DNA of 40,106 nt from Bacteroidetes bacterium 24-39-8 (GCA_002256765.1 NCHJ01000019.1:1-40106); one strand, 5' to 3'. Positions 25,761-34,077 are shown, counted from the stretch's first letter. Program-made: numbers and translations. The notes: generated from the sequence alone by a model not told the origin.

Positions 25761-26564
25761 TTATTGTAATTCCCTGATCCAGATATTGCGGTAGCTCATG
25801 GGATTGCCACCATCTTTTCCATGATCTTGTAAGATCAGGGTTTCTTTTTCTTTGTGAGCCGTGTATTTGGGTTGTCCTATCCACTCGGTACCACCTTTGA
25901 TAGCAACATGATTTTGAACCAAGACACCATTGTGCAAGACAGTGATATAAGCCGGTGTTTGCAAATTACCATCGGCATAAAATTGTGGCGCGGTGAATAC
26001 CACGTCATATACCTGCCATTCACCTGGTTTGCGGCTAGCGTTTACCAAGGGAATATGTTGTTTGTACATGCTACCTGCTTGTCCATTTACATAAGTAGGG
26101 TTATCATAAGAATCTAGCACCTGAAGTTCATATCGACCCATAAAAAAGATACCACTATTTCCCCTGCTCTGACTTGACCCCGCAATAGCTGTGGGTTCTC
26201 TCCATTCAACATGTAATTGAATAGAACCAAATGCTTGTTTGGTTTCTAGATTCCCTGTTCCTTTTACAACGGTGGTTGCTCCGTCTTTGTCCATCTTCCA
26301 AGTAGGCGCACCCCCATTTTCCTTTTGCCAAGCATTTAAGTCTTTCCCATTCATGAGCACAATGGCATCTGAAGGAGCTTCTCCAGCAAGTTTACCGGGA
26401 GTCACTTTGGCGGGTACGGGTTCCCAGATCTCAGTTTTAGCCGCTTCTTTTTCCCTAGCAGACTGAATAGCTTTTTTCTCAGCATCAGTTTTGGGTTGGG
26501 CCAATGACATGGTTGCAAAAGCCGTAAAGGCTGTAATGGTCAGGATGATTTTCTTATCTAGCAT
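25761..26564 (-). CDS. DUF1080 (3-keto-disaccharide hydrolase domain) secreted protein
   Basis: A 267-residue protein with a signal peptide (cleavage near MSLAQ, about residue 21). The mature part is a DUF1080/PF06439 concanavalin-like beta-sandwich: LMNGKDLNAWQ, FGSIQLHVEWR, RGNSGIFFMGRYELQVLDSY and the final NPMSYRNIWIREL. Some members hydrolyse 3-keto-glycosides; activity of this one is unknown. The open frame runs 17 codons further, but ATG at 26562-26564 begins a normal signal peptide. It is followed by recQ with only 3 bp between. Confidence 0.85.
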   Translation of the reverse strand: MLDKKIILTITAFTAFATMSLAQPKTDAEKKAIQSAREKEAAKTEIWEPVPAKVTPGKLAGEAPSDAIVLMNGKDLNAWQKENGGAPTWKMDKDGATTVVKGTGNLETKQAFGSIQLHVEWREPTAIAGSSQSRGNSGIFFMGRYELQVLDSYDNPTYVNGQAGSMYKQHIPLVNASRKPGEWQVYDVVFTAPQFYADGNLQTPAYITVLHNGVLVQNHVAIKGGTEWIGQPKYTAHKEKETLILQDHGKDGGNPMSYRNIWIRELQ

Positions 26565-26616
26565 ATCTTGAATTGTGCCAAAAATTAAGAAGATTTTCCC
26601 ATATGGGGCCATCAAA

Positions 26617-27516
26617 CTATTTGAGTAATTCTGGATGGAATTTCTTTTCCCCTATTTTAAGTGCAATGGGTAAGATATTTTGCTTGGGTGGTAAAGGACA
26701 AGTTGCATGCACCGTAAAAGCACAGGGTGGATTAAAGGCCTTATTAAAATCTATAACGGTATGACCTGTTGCATCTGGTTTTGGTACATACATAAAACGC
26801 CCTGTAGGATAAGTTTCTTTTTCATTAGTGGCGTCTCCAAAAATTACAAATAGTTCATCACCACCTTCATCCAATGCATCTAATTTGTAAGTAATGCCAT
26901 TGATTTGAAAGACCAATCTGCCCGGTGTTTCTTGTGCCGTTGTTTGACCCAGTACATTGGTAATCATTAATTGATTAGAAACCGGTTTCTCTAAAACCGC
27001 ATCTACACGGTATTTCATATCAATGGGATAATAGGGAACAGCCTTGAATTTTTTCAAAGCTGGTGCATTTAAATCGCGCAAGCGAATACCTATTTTTGAT
27101 TCCCTTTTAATCAGGTTCCAACGCAGTGATCCCAACGCAATTTGCGGAGCTTCTTTGGAATTCTCGGAAAACAAAATAGCTTCCTGCATTAAACTGTCTT
27201 TGATTTTAGTTGCAACGCCTTTTTGAGAAACCCAATTGACTGTTCCGTTCTCCCAATTAAAAGAACCTGCTTGAGCGGGCATGTCTTTGTGCTGATACAT
27301 TAATTGGTTGCTCTTTGCGGAACCAAATGTATTCTTGCCTGGATTTAACCAAAGCAAACCCACCAAGTTTACCCAACCATCGGGTGCTTTTAAATCTTGG
27401 ATTCTTTTTTGGTGCCAAGCTACAATACTGTCTTGATAAGCAGTTGTTTTTTGCGCAGATAGCAACACTGGAATCATTAAAATAATCGCGAGGCAATATG
27501 TATAAATGCGTTTCAT
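26617..27516 (-). CDS. DUF1684 domain protein, secreted
   Basis: A 299-residue protein with a signal peptide (cleavage near LLSAQ, residue 22). Typical DUF1684 stretches are present: WHQKRIQDLKAPDGWVNLVG near the N-terminus, GRFMYVP and the C-terminal IDFNKAFNPPCAFTVHATCPLPP. The family is conserved but has no established function. It is first of the minus-strand run DUF1684, DUF1080, recQ, corA, with 52 bp to the next start, and has its own promoter match at 27534-27565. Confidence 0.8.
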   Translation of the reverse strand: MKRIYTYCLAIILMIPVLLSAQKTTAYQDSIVAWHQKRIQDLKAPDGWVNLVGLLWLNPGKNTFGSAKSNQLMYQHKDMPAQAGSFNWENGTVNWVSQKGVATKIKDSLMQEAILFSENSKEAPQIALGSLRWNLIKRESKIGIRLRDLNAPALKKFKAVPYYPIDMKYRVDAVLEKPVSNQLMITNVLGQTTAQETPGRLVFQINGITYKLDALDEGGDELFVIFGDATNEKETYPTGRFMYVPKPDATGHTVIDFNKAFNPPCAFTVHATCPLPPKQNILPIALKIGEKKFHPELLK

Positions 27517-27533
27517 AAAATTGCGTTAAGCGG

Positions 27534-27565
27534 CAAAATAAGGGAAAAATAATTAGTACACCAAT
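27534..27565 (-). promoter_or_regulatory. Candidate promoter of the DUF1684-DUF1080-recQ-corA run
   Basis: On the minus strand: ATTG (complement of 27562-27565), a 20-nt spacer, then TTATTTTG (complement of 27534-27541), one mismatch from each consensus element. The -7 box is 17 nt from the DUF1684 ATG. Confidence 0.4.
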
Positions 27566-27590
27566 TCAATAGGATAAACATTAAACTAGA

Positions 27591-29027
27591 TTACATGTGG
27601 GGGACCAAGGCTTTTGACAATTGCTCAAAACCAAGAAAAGCATTTTTGTATTCATAGGCAACCGAAGCATTGGGCTGCAAGACCTGATTGGTTTGAGCAG
27701 GGAATTGGATATGTGGAAAAGCTGCTTCCATTCCCAACAATATAGCACCCCTTGCCGATGCGTCAGCGTCAGCATTTAATTCCACTGGTAATTGAAACAG
27801 GTCTGCTAGCATTTGCAACCAAACTTGGTTCTGGATAAATCCACCACTGGCCATGATTTTTTTGGGTTGATGCTTCAAGGGTAATGATTGGGCAATGGCA
27901 TAGAGATTGAAGACAACCGCTTCCATGGCTGCACGCACCAAATGAGCCTGACCATGTTGTGAACCCATACCAAAAAAAACCGCTTTTGCGTCTTCCTTCC
28001 AAATGGGGGCACGCTCACCAGAGAGATAAGGCAAGATGGTTAACCCATCTGACCCAATAGTTATTGTGTCTGCTTGTTCAAAAAACGTCTTGGTTGGACC
28101 TTGGTTTTTAAACAGTTTTGTTTGCATCCATTCCAATAATTGAGCACCATTATTGGAAGCCCCGCCAATTAAGTATTGACCTGTAGAAATAGGATAAGAA
28201 AAACTGCGCATCTGCTCATCCAAATGCATTTGATCTTGGATAATTCTAACCGCTGCACTAGTACCAATAGTAATAGCAAGGGTATTGGCGTCTAATGCCC
28301 CAGAACCTAGATTGGCCATGGCACCATCACTAGAACCAACCGCAATAAAAGTTTCCTGATTCAATGAAAATGGATTTCCAGCAATTGGTTTGAGTAAATA
28401 ATTTGCCGCTTGAATCTCAGGTAATTGCTGGCGCGATATTCCCGCCATATTCAAAGAAGCATCCTTCCAATCAAGTGTATGAATATCCAACAATCCTGTT
28501 GCAGCAGCAACTGCAGGATCCACTACCCATGCACCTGTTAGATGGAATAAAACATATTCTTTAATGCCTATAAACTTGGCTGCGGATTCAAAAACTTGTT
28601 TTTGCTGTTCTCTGAACCATTTGATTTTGCAAAGTGGGAGCATGGCGTGCATAGGAACTCCCGACTCTTTGTACCATTGAATCAGCTTGGGGTCTTTTCT
28701 ATATTGCGCGGCAATTTGTGCTGCTCTATTATCTGACCAGATAATAGAATTGGTCAAGGGCTTACCCAGTTGATTGACCAATATTAAACTATGCATGGCG
28801 GCACTAAAGCTAATCAAGGCTGGTTTTGCTTTTACCGTTTGTTCTAGCTCTTTAAGACAGTGAATAACTGCTAATAAAATGGTATGAGGGTCTTGTTCTG
28901 AAAAATCGGGCTGAACATGCATAGTAGGGTAGCCCAATTGGGCTTTGGCCAAAACTTTACCTAGACTATCATAAGCTATTGCCTTGGTAGAACCTGTGCC
29001 AATATCTATTCCTACAAAATATTGCAT
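27591..29027 (-). CDS. gntK: FGGY-family carbohydrate kinase, probable gluconokinase
   Basis: A 478-residue kinase with the FGGY fold: phosphate-1 motif GIDIGTGSTKAIAYD at the N-terminus, catalytic Asp in GSSDGAMAN, adenosine region GGASNNGAQLL, and MASGGFIQNQVWLQML near the C-terminus. The segment SGVPMHAMLPLCKIKW is like that of bacterial FGGY gluconokinases rather than xylulokinases. It is placed 7 bp after a 6-phosphogluconate dehydrogenase gene, which completes a two-step route gluconate to 6-phosphogluconate to ribulose-5-phosphate. No gluconate permease is in the window. Xylulose remains an alternative substrate. Confidence 0.82.
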   Translation of the reverse strand: MQYFVGIDIGTGSTKAIAYDSLGKVLAKAQLGYPTMHVQPDFSEQDPHTILLAVIHCLKELEQTVKAKPALISFSAAMHSLILVNQLGKPLTNSIIWSDNRAAQIAAQYRKDPKLIQWYKESGVPMHAMLPLCKIKWFREQQKQVFESAAKFIGIKEYVLFHLTGAWVVDPAVAAATGLLDIHTLDWKDASLNMAGISRQQLPEIQAANYLLKPIAGNPFSLNQETFIAVGSSDGAMANLGSGALDANTLAITIGTSAAVRIIQDQMHLDEQMRSFSYPISTGQYLIGGASNNGAQLLEWMQTKLFKNQGPTKTFFEQADTITIGSDGLTILPYLSGERAPIWKEDAKAVFFGMGSQHGQAHLVRAAMEAVVFNLYAIAQSLPLKHQPKKIMASGGFIQNQVWLQMLADLFQLPVELNADADASARGAILLGMEAAFPHIQFPAQTNQVLQPNASVAYEYKNAFLGFEQLSKALVPHM

Positions 29028-29034
29028 GGCAGAA

Positions 29035-29937
29035 TTAGTCGTTTGCTTTTACCACTGCGTGACCACCAAATTCATTTCTGAGTGCGGCTACAACCTTACC
29101 AGAAAAAGTATTTTCCATTTGAGACCTATAACGCATCATCAAGGAAAGCGCAATAACTGGTGTGGGTACACCAAGGTCAAGTGCCGTATCCAGGGTCCAT
29201 TTACCTTCTCCAGAACTATGCATCACACCTTTAATAGCATCCAGACCTGGGTCTTTTTTAAAGGCATTTTCAGTGAGCTCCATTAACCAACCCCTGATCA
29301 CTGAACCATTGTTGAATAAATGCGATAATGCGGCAAAATCATATTCGTAATTAGAACGCTGTAATACTTCAAAACCTTCTGCTATGGATTGCATCATCCC
29401 GTATTCAATACCGTTATGAATCATTTTGGCAAAATGTCCGCTACCTGAGGGGCCTGTATACAAAGAGCCTCCCTCAACAGAAATGCCGTCTAGTAAGGGT
29501 TTTACCACTTGATAGGCTGCTGGGTCTCCCCCAATCATGGTACATGCTCCTTGCAAAGCACCGCTGGTACCGCCACTGGTGCCACAGTCTAAATAATCAA
29601 TCCCTATTTGTGATAGGGCCTCCTGCCTACGAATACTGTCTTTATAAAAGGAATTGCCACCATCAATCAAGATGGCCCCTTTTTGCAAGTGGGGGTTTAG
29701 GCTTTCCAAGACCTGGTCTACTATGGGACCAGCAGGTACCATGAGCCAAATAATTTGTTTTCCGGAAAAGCCCTTACACAATGCTTCTAAGTTGGCGGCC
29801 GGAATCATTCCAGCGTCTCCTGCTTTTTTAACAGCATTGCTGTCTTGGTCAAAAGCAATGACTTCATAACCTTTTGACAATAGGTTTAACCCAAGGTTGA
29901 ACCCCATTTTTCCCAATCCTATAACGGCTATTTGCAT
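29035..29937 (-). CDS. gnd: Short-form 6-phosphogluconate dehydrogenase, decarboxylating
   Basis: A 300-residue protein with Rossmann motif GLGKMG (8-13), the DGGNSFYKDS segment, CGTSGGTSGA for substrate phosphate contacts, and the catalytic Lys in FAKMIHNGIEYGMMQ. The length matches the short NAD-preferring GndA/YqeC type rather than the long NADP enzyme (about 470). It converts 6-phosphogluconate to ribulose-5-phosphate and CO2. It lies upstream of and co-directional with the gluconokinase. Cofactor preference is inferred from the subfamily. Confidence 0.9.
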   Translation of the reverse strand: MQIAVIGLGKMGFNLGLNLLSKGYEVIAFDQDSNAVKKAGDAGMIPAANLEALCKGFSGKQIIWLMVPAGPIVDQVLESLNPHLQKGAILIDGGNSFYKDSIRRQEALSQIGIDYLDCGTSGGTSGALQGACTMIGGDPAAYQVVKPLLDGISVEGGSLYTGPSGSGHFAKMIHNGIEYGMMQSIAEGFEVLQRSNYEYDFAALSHLFNNGSVIRGWLMELTENAFKKDPGLDAIKGVMHSSGEGKWTLDTALDLGVPTPVIALSLMMRYRSQMENTFSGKVVAALRNEFGGHAVVKAND

Positions 29938-30044
29938 TTGTAGTGGTTGAATTTGAACAAAGACAATTGAAACTTAAAACTAATAAAAATAAAGGGCATT
30001 CCTTTTGGAGGGTTCAGTGTCAGATGTTTTAATTTTATTGCATC

Positions 30045-30515
30045 ATGAAAGCGGCCAGTATACAGGAGATTAAAGCAGAATTACAGGCAACCAATCTAGT
30101 CAAACTCAGAGAACTCTGTTTGCAATTGGCCAAGTTTAAAAAAGAGAACAAGGAATTGCTCACGTATTTGTTGTTTGAATCTCATGATCAAGAAAGCTAT
30201 ATAGCAGAAGTGAAGGAAGAAATTAACGAAGGGTTTTTAGAATTACCCAAGGCCAATATTTACCTAACCAAGAAAAGCTTACGCAAGATTTTACGCATTG
30301 CCGGAAAGCATATCAAGTATATGGCCAGCAAACAGGGCGAGGCCCAAGTACTCCTGCATTTCTGCCAAAAAATGAAAGCTTCTGGCATTGCTTATCACAA
30401 GTATCCGGTGCTCAATAACCTTTACCTAATGCAGTTAAAAAAAGTAAACAAAGCCATTGATGGCATGCATGAAGATGAGCAGTACGATTATGTGAAAGAA
30501 ATGGCGGCGCTTTAA
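30045..30515 (+). CDS. Conserved-looking hypothetical protein
   Basis: A 156-residue, Lys- and Glu-rich, mostly helical soluble protein. No signal peptide, membrane helix or catalytic motif is visible. The ATG at 30045 is preceded by a TAATTTTA box (30030-30037) with TTTG at 30004-30007, which would place transcription start at the ATG. Divergent from the 6-phosphogluconate dehydrogenase gene and convergent with the nucleoid-associated protein gene (22 bp between stops). I do not recognise the family. Confidence 0.65.
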   Translation: MKAASIQEIKAELQATNLVKLRELCLQLAKFKKENKELLTYLLFESHDQESYIAEVKEEINEGFLELPKANIYLTKKSLRKILRIAGKHIKYMASKQGEAQVLLHFCQKMKASGIAYHKYPVLNNLYLMQLKKVNKAIDGMHEDEQYDYVKEMAAL

Positions 30516-30537
30516 TCAAAGACCATCGCGCCAGCTG

Positions 30538-31584
30538 TTAAGACTCTTCGTCAAAATAAAGTTTGTAAAAATGCTTGCCGCTAAACTCGTCAAAACCCTT
30601 TTCTATCAAGTCTTTGCGGCCGTGGATATAGACATGAAAGTTCTTGTCAAGTTTTAAAATACTCTTGAACACGCGTTCCTGTTTTTTCACGGCTTTTAAG
30701 TGAATATCAAACTCGTCATCAATATTTACCTGACGCGCTATTTCATAGGTCTGCTTATACTGGGTAAAAGTTTCAATCATTTCTGGATGGTGCAACACCT
30801 CTTCTGCAAACTCCTCCATTTTAAATGACTCTTTGTTTTTAAAATAGTCCATGCTCCTATTGAGTAAGTCTATCTGGTCTGATTTGTTTACTTCAAATTT
30901 TTCCTGGAGCTCATTGCTGATAAAGAGTTTACACATACCCATGGCGGCATCGGTATGATAATAACTATTGGCACTAGGGGCTACTTGCAAAAAGTCTTTG
31001 ATCCAATACTGGGCGTCTTGTTGTTTGTTGGTATTGTCTACCACACAAACCACATATCCCTCAGACTGGTTTTTTCTAAAAATCAAACAACCCTTGTCTA
31101 GTTTATTAATATTCACCCCGTCTTCCGCAATCACTTCCCAACTCTGCCCATGGGGAAAGACTTTTAAAAAGGTTTCCTTGGTTTCACTCTTGAAAATGCC
31201 AATGGCGTCTACATATTCAGTTCCAAAAGGAACATTGCTAAAATGGGCCAAATACATTTCTCCTTCCTTCACTTTGCTATGGGTGCTCTTACTATAAAGA
31301 AACTGCGCCAAGAGGGCGGATTGCTTGGAAAATAGTTTGGAATCTTCAAAAAGGCTTGTCACATATTGGTAGACCTCATTTAGATCCAAAGAGCTAATAT
31401 GGGTAAAATGGTACTGTTCCTGCTCATTAAATGCTCCCAAAAAGTACTTGGTGAGCAAACCCTGTACTATGGAATCATTGAGGGTCAAGGGGTTGGCAGA
31501 AAGGCCCAAAGCCTCACCCCTGCTTGGATTTCCCACTTTGTGAACTATTACTTGATTCAATTGAACGCTGTCTATTCCTGTCAT
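30538..31584 (-). CDS. 37-kDa nucleoid-associated protein (NdpA/YejK-like)
   Basis: A 348-residue protein matching the nucleoid-associated protein family (PF04245): the N-terminal INxxVIHKVGN pattern appears as LNQVIVHKVGNPSRGE, with the central KVFPHGQSWEVIAEDGVNINKLDKGCLIF region and the C-terminal basic part also present. Members bind DNA non-specifically; the cellular role is not well defined. The frame opens 14 codons earlier; ATG at 31582-31584 is preferred because the extension reads like upstream sequence and lacks family similarity. Divergent from the Cys-tailed protein at 31707. Confidence 0.85.
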   Translation of the reverse strand: MTGIDSVQLNQVIVHKVGNPSRGEALGLSANPLTLNDSIVQGLLTKYFLGAFNEQEQYHFTHISSLDLNEVYQYVTSLFEDSKLFSKQSALLAQFLYSKSTHSKVKEGEMYLAHFSNVPFGTEYVDAIGIFKSETKETFLKVFPHGQSWEVIAEDGVNINKLDKGCLIFRKNQSEGYVVCVVDNTNKQQDAQYWIKDFLQVAPSANSYYHTDAAMGMCKLFISNELQEKFEVNKSDQIDLLNRSMDYFKNKESFKMEEFAEEVLHHPEMIETFTQYKQTYEIARQVNIDDEFDIHLKAVKKQERVFKSILKLDKNFHVYIHGRKDLIEKGFDEFSGKHFYKLYFDEES

Positions 31585-31706
31585 GATGCAGCGAAGATAT
31601 TTAAAGGAAATTCGTTTTTCGGCCATAAATAGCGCACCTTTGCAATATTATTTACTGGCCCACCCAAATTGGGACTGCATTTTATCTACAAAACCATTAT
31701 TCGATT

Positions 31707-32402
31707 ATGTACACCCAGATTTGGAGCAAATACCTGCCGATTATCAAAATTTTGTTGAAGCGTTCTGCTAGTGGTAACCAAACCTTAGACCTGAACCGTA
31801 TTGATTTTGAACGTGCCGGTAGCGGACGTAAAGCAGGTTATAAGTTTCTAATTGAACTAAACAGTGGAAGAACCGTAAATGTATTGAGCGGGATTCCTCT
31901 AGCCAAAGACTTGGCCGATGTATTACTAGCTGATGCCGGTATCCGTGAAATCCTAAACAAGGGTAACTATGATGAATGTGACTCCTGCGGATCATGTTCA
32001 AGTTGCACCAAAAGAAGATTAATCTTTAGATATAATTATACAAAAAGTCCCGATTCAATGAATCGGGACTTTTTATTTATAGAAGAATATTCCATCTTAC
32101 ATGCTCCTCATTTTCCTCTCTACACTCTTCACTCTTATCTCTTATCTCTTCACTTCTTCTTCCTCCTCTCTTCACTCTTCACTCTTATCTCTTCACTTTC
32201 TTCCTCTCTTCACTCTTCACTCTTATCTCTTCACTTTCTTCCTCCTCTCTTCACTCTTATCTCTTCACTTCTTCTTCCCCCTCTCTTCACTTTCTTCCTC
32301 CTCTCTTCACTCTTCACTCTTCACTCTTATCTCTTCACTTACAAAGTAGCTAGATCAATCACAAACCTATATTTCACATCGCTTTTGATGACGCGCTCAT
32401 AG
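31707..32402 (+). CDS. Small Cys-tailed hypothetical protein with run-on C-terminus
   Basis: The open frame encodes 231 residues, but only about the first 105 look like a protein: a basic helical start (MYTQIWSKYLPIIKILLKR), a central RAGSGRKAGYKFLIELNSGR region and a Cys-rich end, CDSCGSCSSC. After that the frame passes straight through a strong terminator (32042-32074), then a pyrimidine-rich repeat, and ends antisense to the zinc alcohol dehydrogenase. Both other frames stop just after the Cys motif (TAA 32020-32022, TAG 32027-32029). A one-base change in the AAAA run at 32010-32013 would therefore restore a normal end. The Cys cluster could bind metal. Family not recognised. Confidence 0.55.
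   Translation: MYTQIWSKYLPIIKILLKRSASGNQTLDLNRIDFERAGSGRKAGYKFLIELNSGRTVNVLSGIPLAKDLADVLLADAGIREILNKGNYDECDSCGSCSSCTKRRLIFRYNYTKSPDSMNRDFLFIEEYSILHAPHFPLYTLHSYLLSLHFFFLLSSLFTLISSLSSSLHSSLLSLHFLPPLFTLISSLLLPPLFTFFLLSSLFTLHSYLFTYKVARSITNLYFTSLLMTRS
32042..32074 (+). terminator. Strong intrinsic terminator
   Basis: Perfect 15-bp stem (32042-32056 with 32060-32074) around a 3-nt loop, with a GC-rich core flanked by an A-run on the left and a T-run on the right, so it can work in both directions. It lies just past the Cys-rich motif of the 31707 gene, within its open frame. Confidence 0.8.
32103..32340. repeat. Pyrimidine-rich imperfect tandem repeat
   Basis: About 240 bp in which the plus strand is almost entirely C and T. 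TCTTCACT occurs 15 times, and CACTCTTATCTCTT marks the start of five larger units of about 36-45 bp that also contain TTCTTCCTC spacers. It begins about 30 bp after the terminator and runs into the stop codon of the zinc alcohol dehydrogenase gene (32339). Because the tract lacks stop codons, it creates spurious ORFs. Its polypurine/polypyrimidine bias could allow triplex DNA. There are no unique spacers, so it is not a CRISPR array. Confidence 0.9.
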
Positions 32403-33388
32403 GCTGCATTAATGTCTTTCATATCTACCATTTCAATATCAGATACAATATTGTGCTCGGCGCAGTAGTCTAGCATTTCTTGGGTTTCTTTAATGCCCCC
32501 AATCATGGAACCAATAATGCCGCGGCGTTTGCCTACTAATTGAAAAGCTGATACTTTACTATCCTCAGGAGGTAGCCCTACTACCAACATTTTACCATTG
32601 ACGCCTAACAGGTTTAAATACATATTCACGTCATGGGGTGCTGCAACAGTATTGAGGATAAAGTCAAAACTATTAGCGGCTTTGGCCATGGCTTCTTTGT
32701 CAGTAGACAATAAGAAATGGGTAGCGCCTAAGGCTTTTGCATCGGCCTCTTTGGATGGGCTGGTGCTGATCATGGTTACTTCCGCACCAAAACTGGCGGC
32801 AAATTTTACGCCCATATGACCCAGACCGCCTAAACCCAAAACGGCTACTTTATGACCCTTGCCCACGCCTGCATAACGCAGAGGTGACCAAGTGGTAATA
32901 CCTGCGCAAAGCAAGGGTGCTACTGCGGCCAATTGTTCTGCTTTAAAATTACCTACGTGCAAGGTATAGTGCTGGTCAACCACAATCTTATTGGAATACC
33001 CTCCATAAGTGGGGGTTTTTCCATCGCGCTCATAGCCATTATAGGTTCCAGTCATGCCTTCATCGCAGTATTGCTCTAAGTCATCTTTGCAACAAGAACA
33101 TTTTCTGCAAGAATCTACAAAAACACCCACCCCAGCAAGGTCTCCCACTTTAAATTTGGTAACACTTGCTCCTACTTGAGATACCCTACCCACAATTTCG
33201 TGACCTGGTACAATAGGATAAATAGATGGGCCCCATTCGCTACGAGCCATATGAATGTCTGAGTGACAAACGCCACAGTACATAATATCTACTAAAACGT
33301 CATTATCGCCCACGGCCCTTCTGCTAATGTCTAAAGGAGCAAGAGGGGAGGCTTTGTCTAAAGCTGCGTAAGATTTTACTGCTATCAT
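32339..33388 (-). CDS. Zinc-dependent alcohol/aldehyde dehydrogenase (YahK/CAD-like)
   Basis: A 349-residue medium-chain dehydrogenase. Catalytic zinc ligands are Cys41 (CGVCHSD), His63-Glu64 (PGHEIVG) and Cys161; structural zinc ligands are Cys94, 97, 100 and 108. The cofactor loop is GLGGLGHMG. The family (cinnamyl-alcohol dehydrogenase type, YahK) reduces aldehydes with NADPH, with broad specificity. The stop codon is embedded in the end of a pyrimidine-rich repeat. It is divergent from the 33438 gene with only 49 bp between. Not evidently linked to the ethanolamine-type cluster. Confidence 0.93.
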   Translation of the reverse strand: MIAVKSYAALDKASPLAPLDISRRAVGDNDVLVDIMYCGVCHSDIHMARSEWGPSIYPIVPGHEIVGRVSQVGASVTKFKVGDLAGVGVFVDSCRKCSCCKDDLEQYCDEGMTGTYNGYERDGKTPTYGGYSNKIVVDQHYTLHVGNFKAEQLAAVAPLLCAGITTWSPLRYAGVGKGHKVAVLGLGGLGHMGVKFAASFGAEVTMISTSPSKEADAKALGATHFLLSTDKEAMAKAANSFDFILNTVAAPHDVNMYLNLLGVNGKMLVVGLPPEDSKVSAFQLVGKRRGIIGSMIGGIKETQEMLDYCAEHNIVSDIEMVDMKDINAAYERVIKSDVKYRFVIDLATL

Positions 33389-33437
33389 ATTGTTATTTTG
33401 AGTTTTAAAATTAGAAAAACTACGATAACTTTAGCAA

Positions 33438-34049
33438 ATGCGTCAAAAACAAAAAAAGAAAACCAATTGGTATCCCCTGATTACCGTTATCCTTGCCATC
33501 AGCTTTGGAATTGGCTTTTATGTTAAGACCACTTATTTCACAGCTAAGGAAGTGATTGTTGAGCTAGATGATGTGAAAAAAACCACTATTAGCACTTCAT
33601 CAAATATAGAATTGGCAAAAGACGCAAGTAGCACAGAAAAAAATCTGAACTATAGAAAAAACTGGAAGGACTTTATCTATATACCACCTTTACATAAAGA
33701 CGTGGAGTTTACTATTACAGAAGATGGAAGTGTGATTAATTTGAATATTCCTATTGTCAATAAAACTGAGTATCCCATTGAATCCTTGACCATTAAAGTG
33801 TTTTATATTAATCCTAGTAATAGGAACACGGTAGATTCTAAGGAATTTGAGATCAAGAATGTTCAACCCAATAATCGCATTAGCTTTAAGGGACCAGAAA
33901 GTAATAGCAAGGGTGTAACCGTGATTTGTGATATTATTAAAGCAAGGTCTAATAATTTCAATTTTTGCTTTGATCAAGATTTGATGAAGGATTCGCAAGT
34001 GAAGGGTGGTTTCAGTGGAGACCCCAATGACCCATGGCATTGTAAATGA
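33438..34049 (+). CDS. Single-span membrane protein of unknown function
   Basis: A 203-residue protein with a very basic start (MRQKQKKK), one membrane helix (about residues 13-30) and a beta-rich extracytoplasmic domain. A central region (about 90-155) reads like a FxxL/transthyretin-type sandwich (PIVNKTEYPIESLTIKVFYI). Two Cys near the C-terminus may pair. No family was recognised. A TAACTTTA box (33426-33433) precedes the ATG. It lies 28 bp ahead of the rhamnosidase pair and may share their transcript. Confidence 0.6.
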   Translation: MRQKQKKKTNWYPLITVILAISFGIGFYVKTTYFTAKEVIVELDDVKKTTISTSSNIELAKDASSTEKNLNYRKNWKDFIYIPPLHKDVEFTITEDGSVINLNIPIVNKTEYPIESLTIKVFYINPSNRNTVDSKEFEIKNVQPNNRISFKGPESNSKGVTVICDIIKARSNNFNFCFDQDLMKDSQVKGGFSGDPNDPWHCK

Positions 34050-34077
34050 TTGCTTTAAAATAAACCACCCTGCCAAC

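Noticed and set aside
27591-29027. Xylulokinase assignment for the FGGY kinase
   Set aside because: The partner gene is 6-phosphogluconate dehydrogenase, no xylose isomerase is near, and the PMHAMLPL segment is more like gluconokinases; kept only as an alternative.
32103-32340. CRISPR array
   Set aside because: Repeat units are short and contiguous, unit length varies, there are no unique spacers and no cas genes are nearby.
32101-32349. 82-codon open frame within the CT-rich repeat
   Set aside because: The repeat lacks stop codons on the plus strand for compositional reasons; the translated product is a low-complexity Leu/Ser/Phe string.
34006-34077. 24-codon N-terminal extension of the first rhamnosidase
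   Set aside because: It overlaps the preceding gene and would bury the signal peptide; the ATG at 34078 starts a standard export signal.
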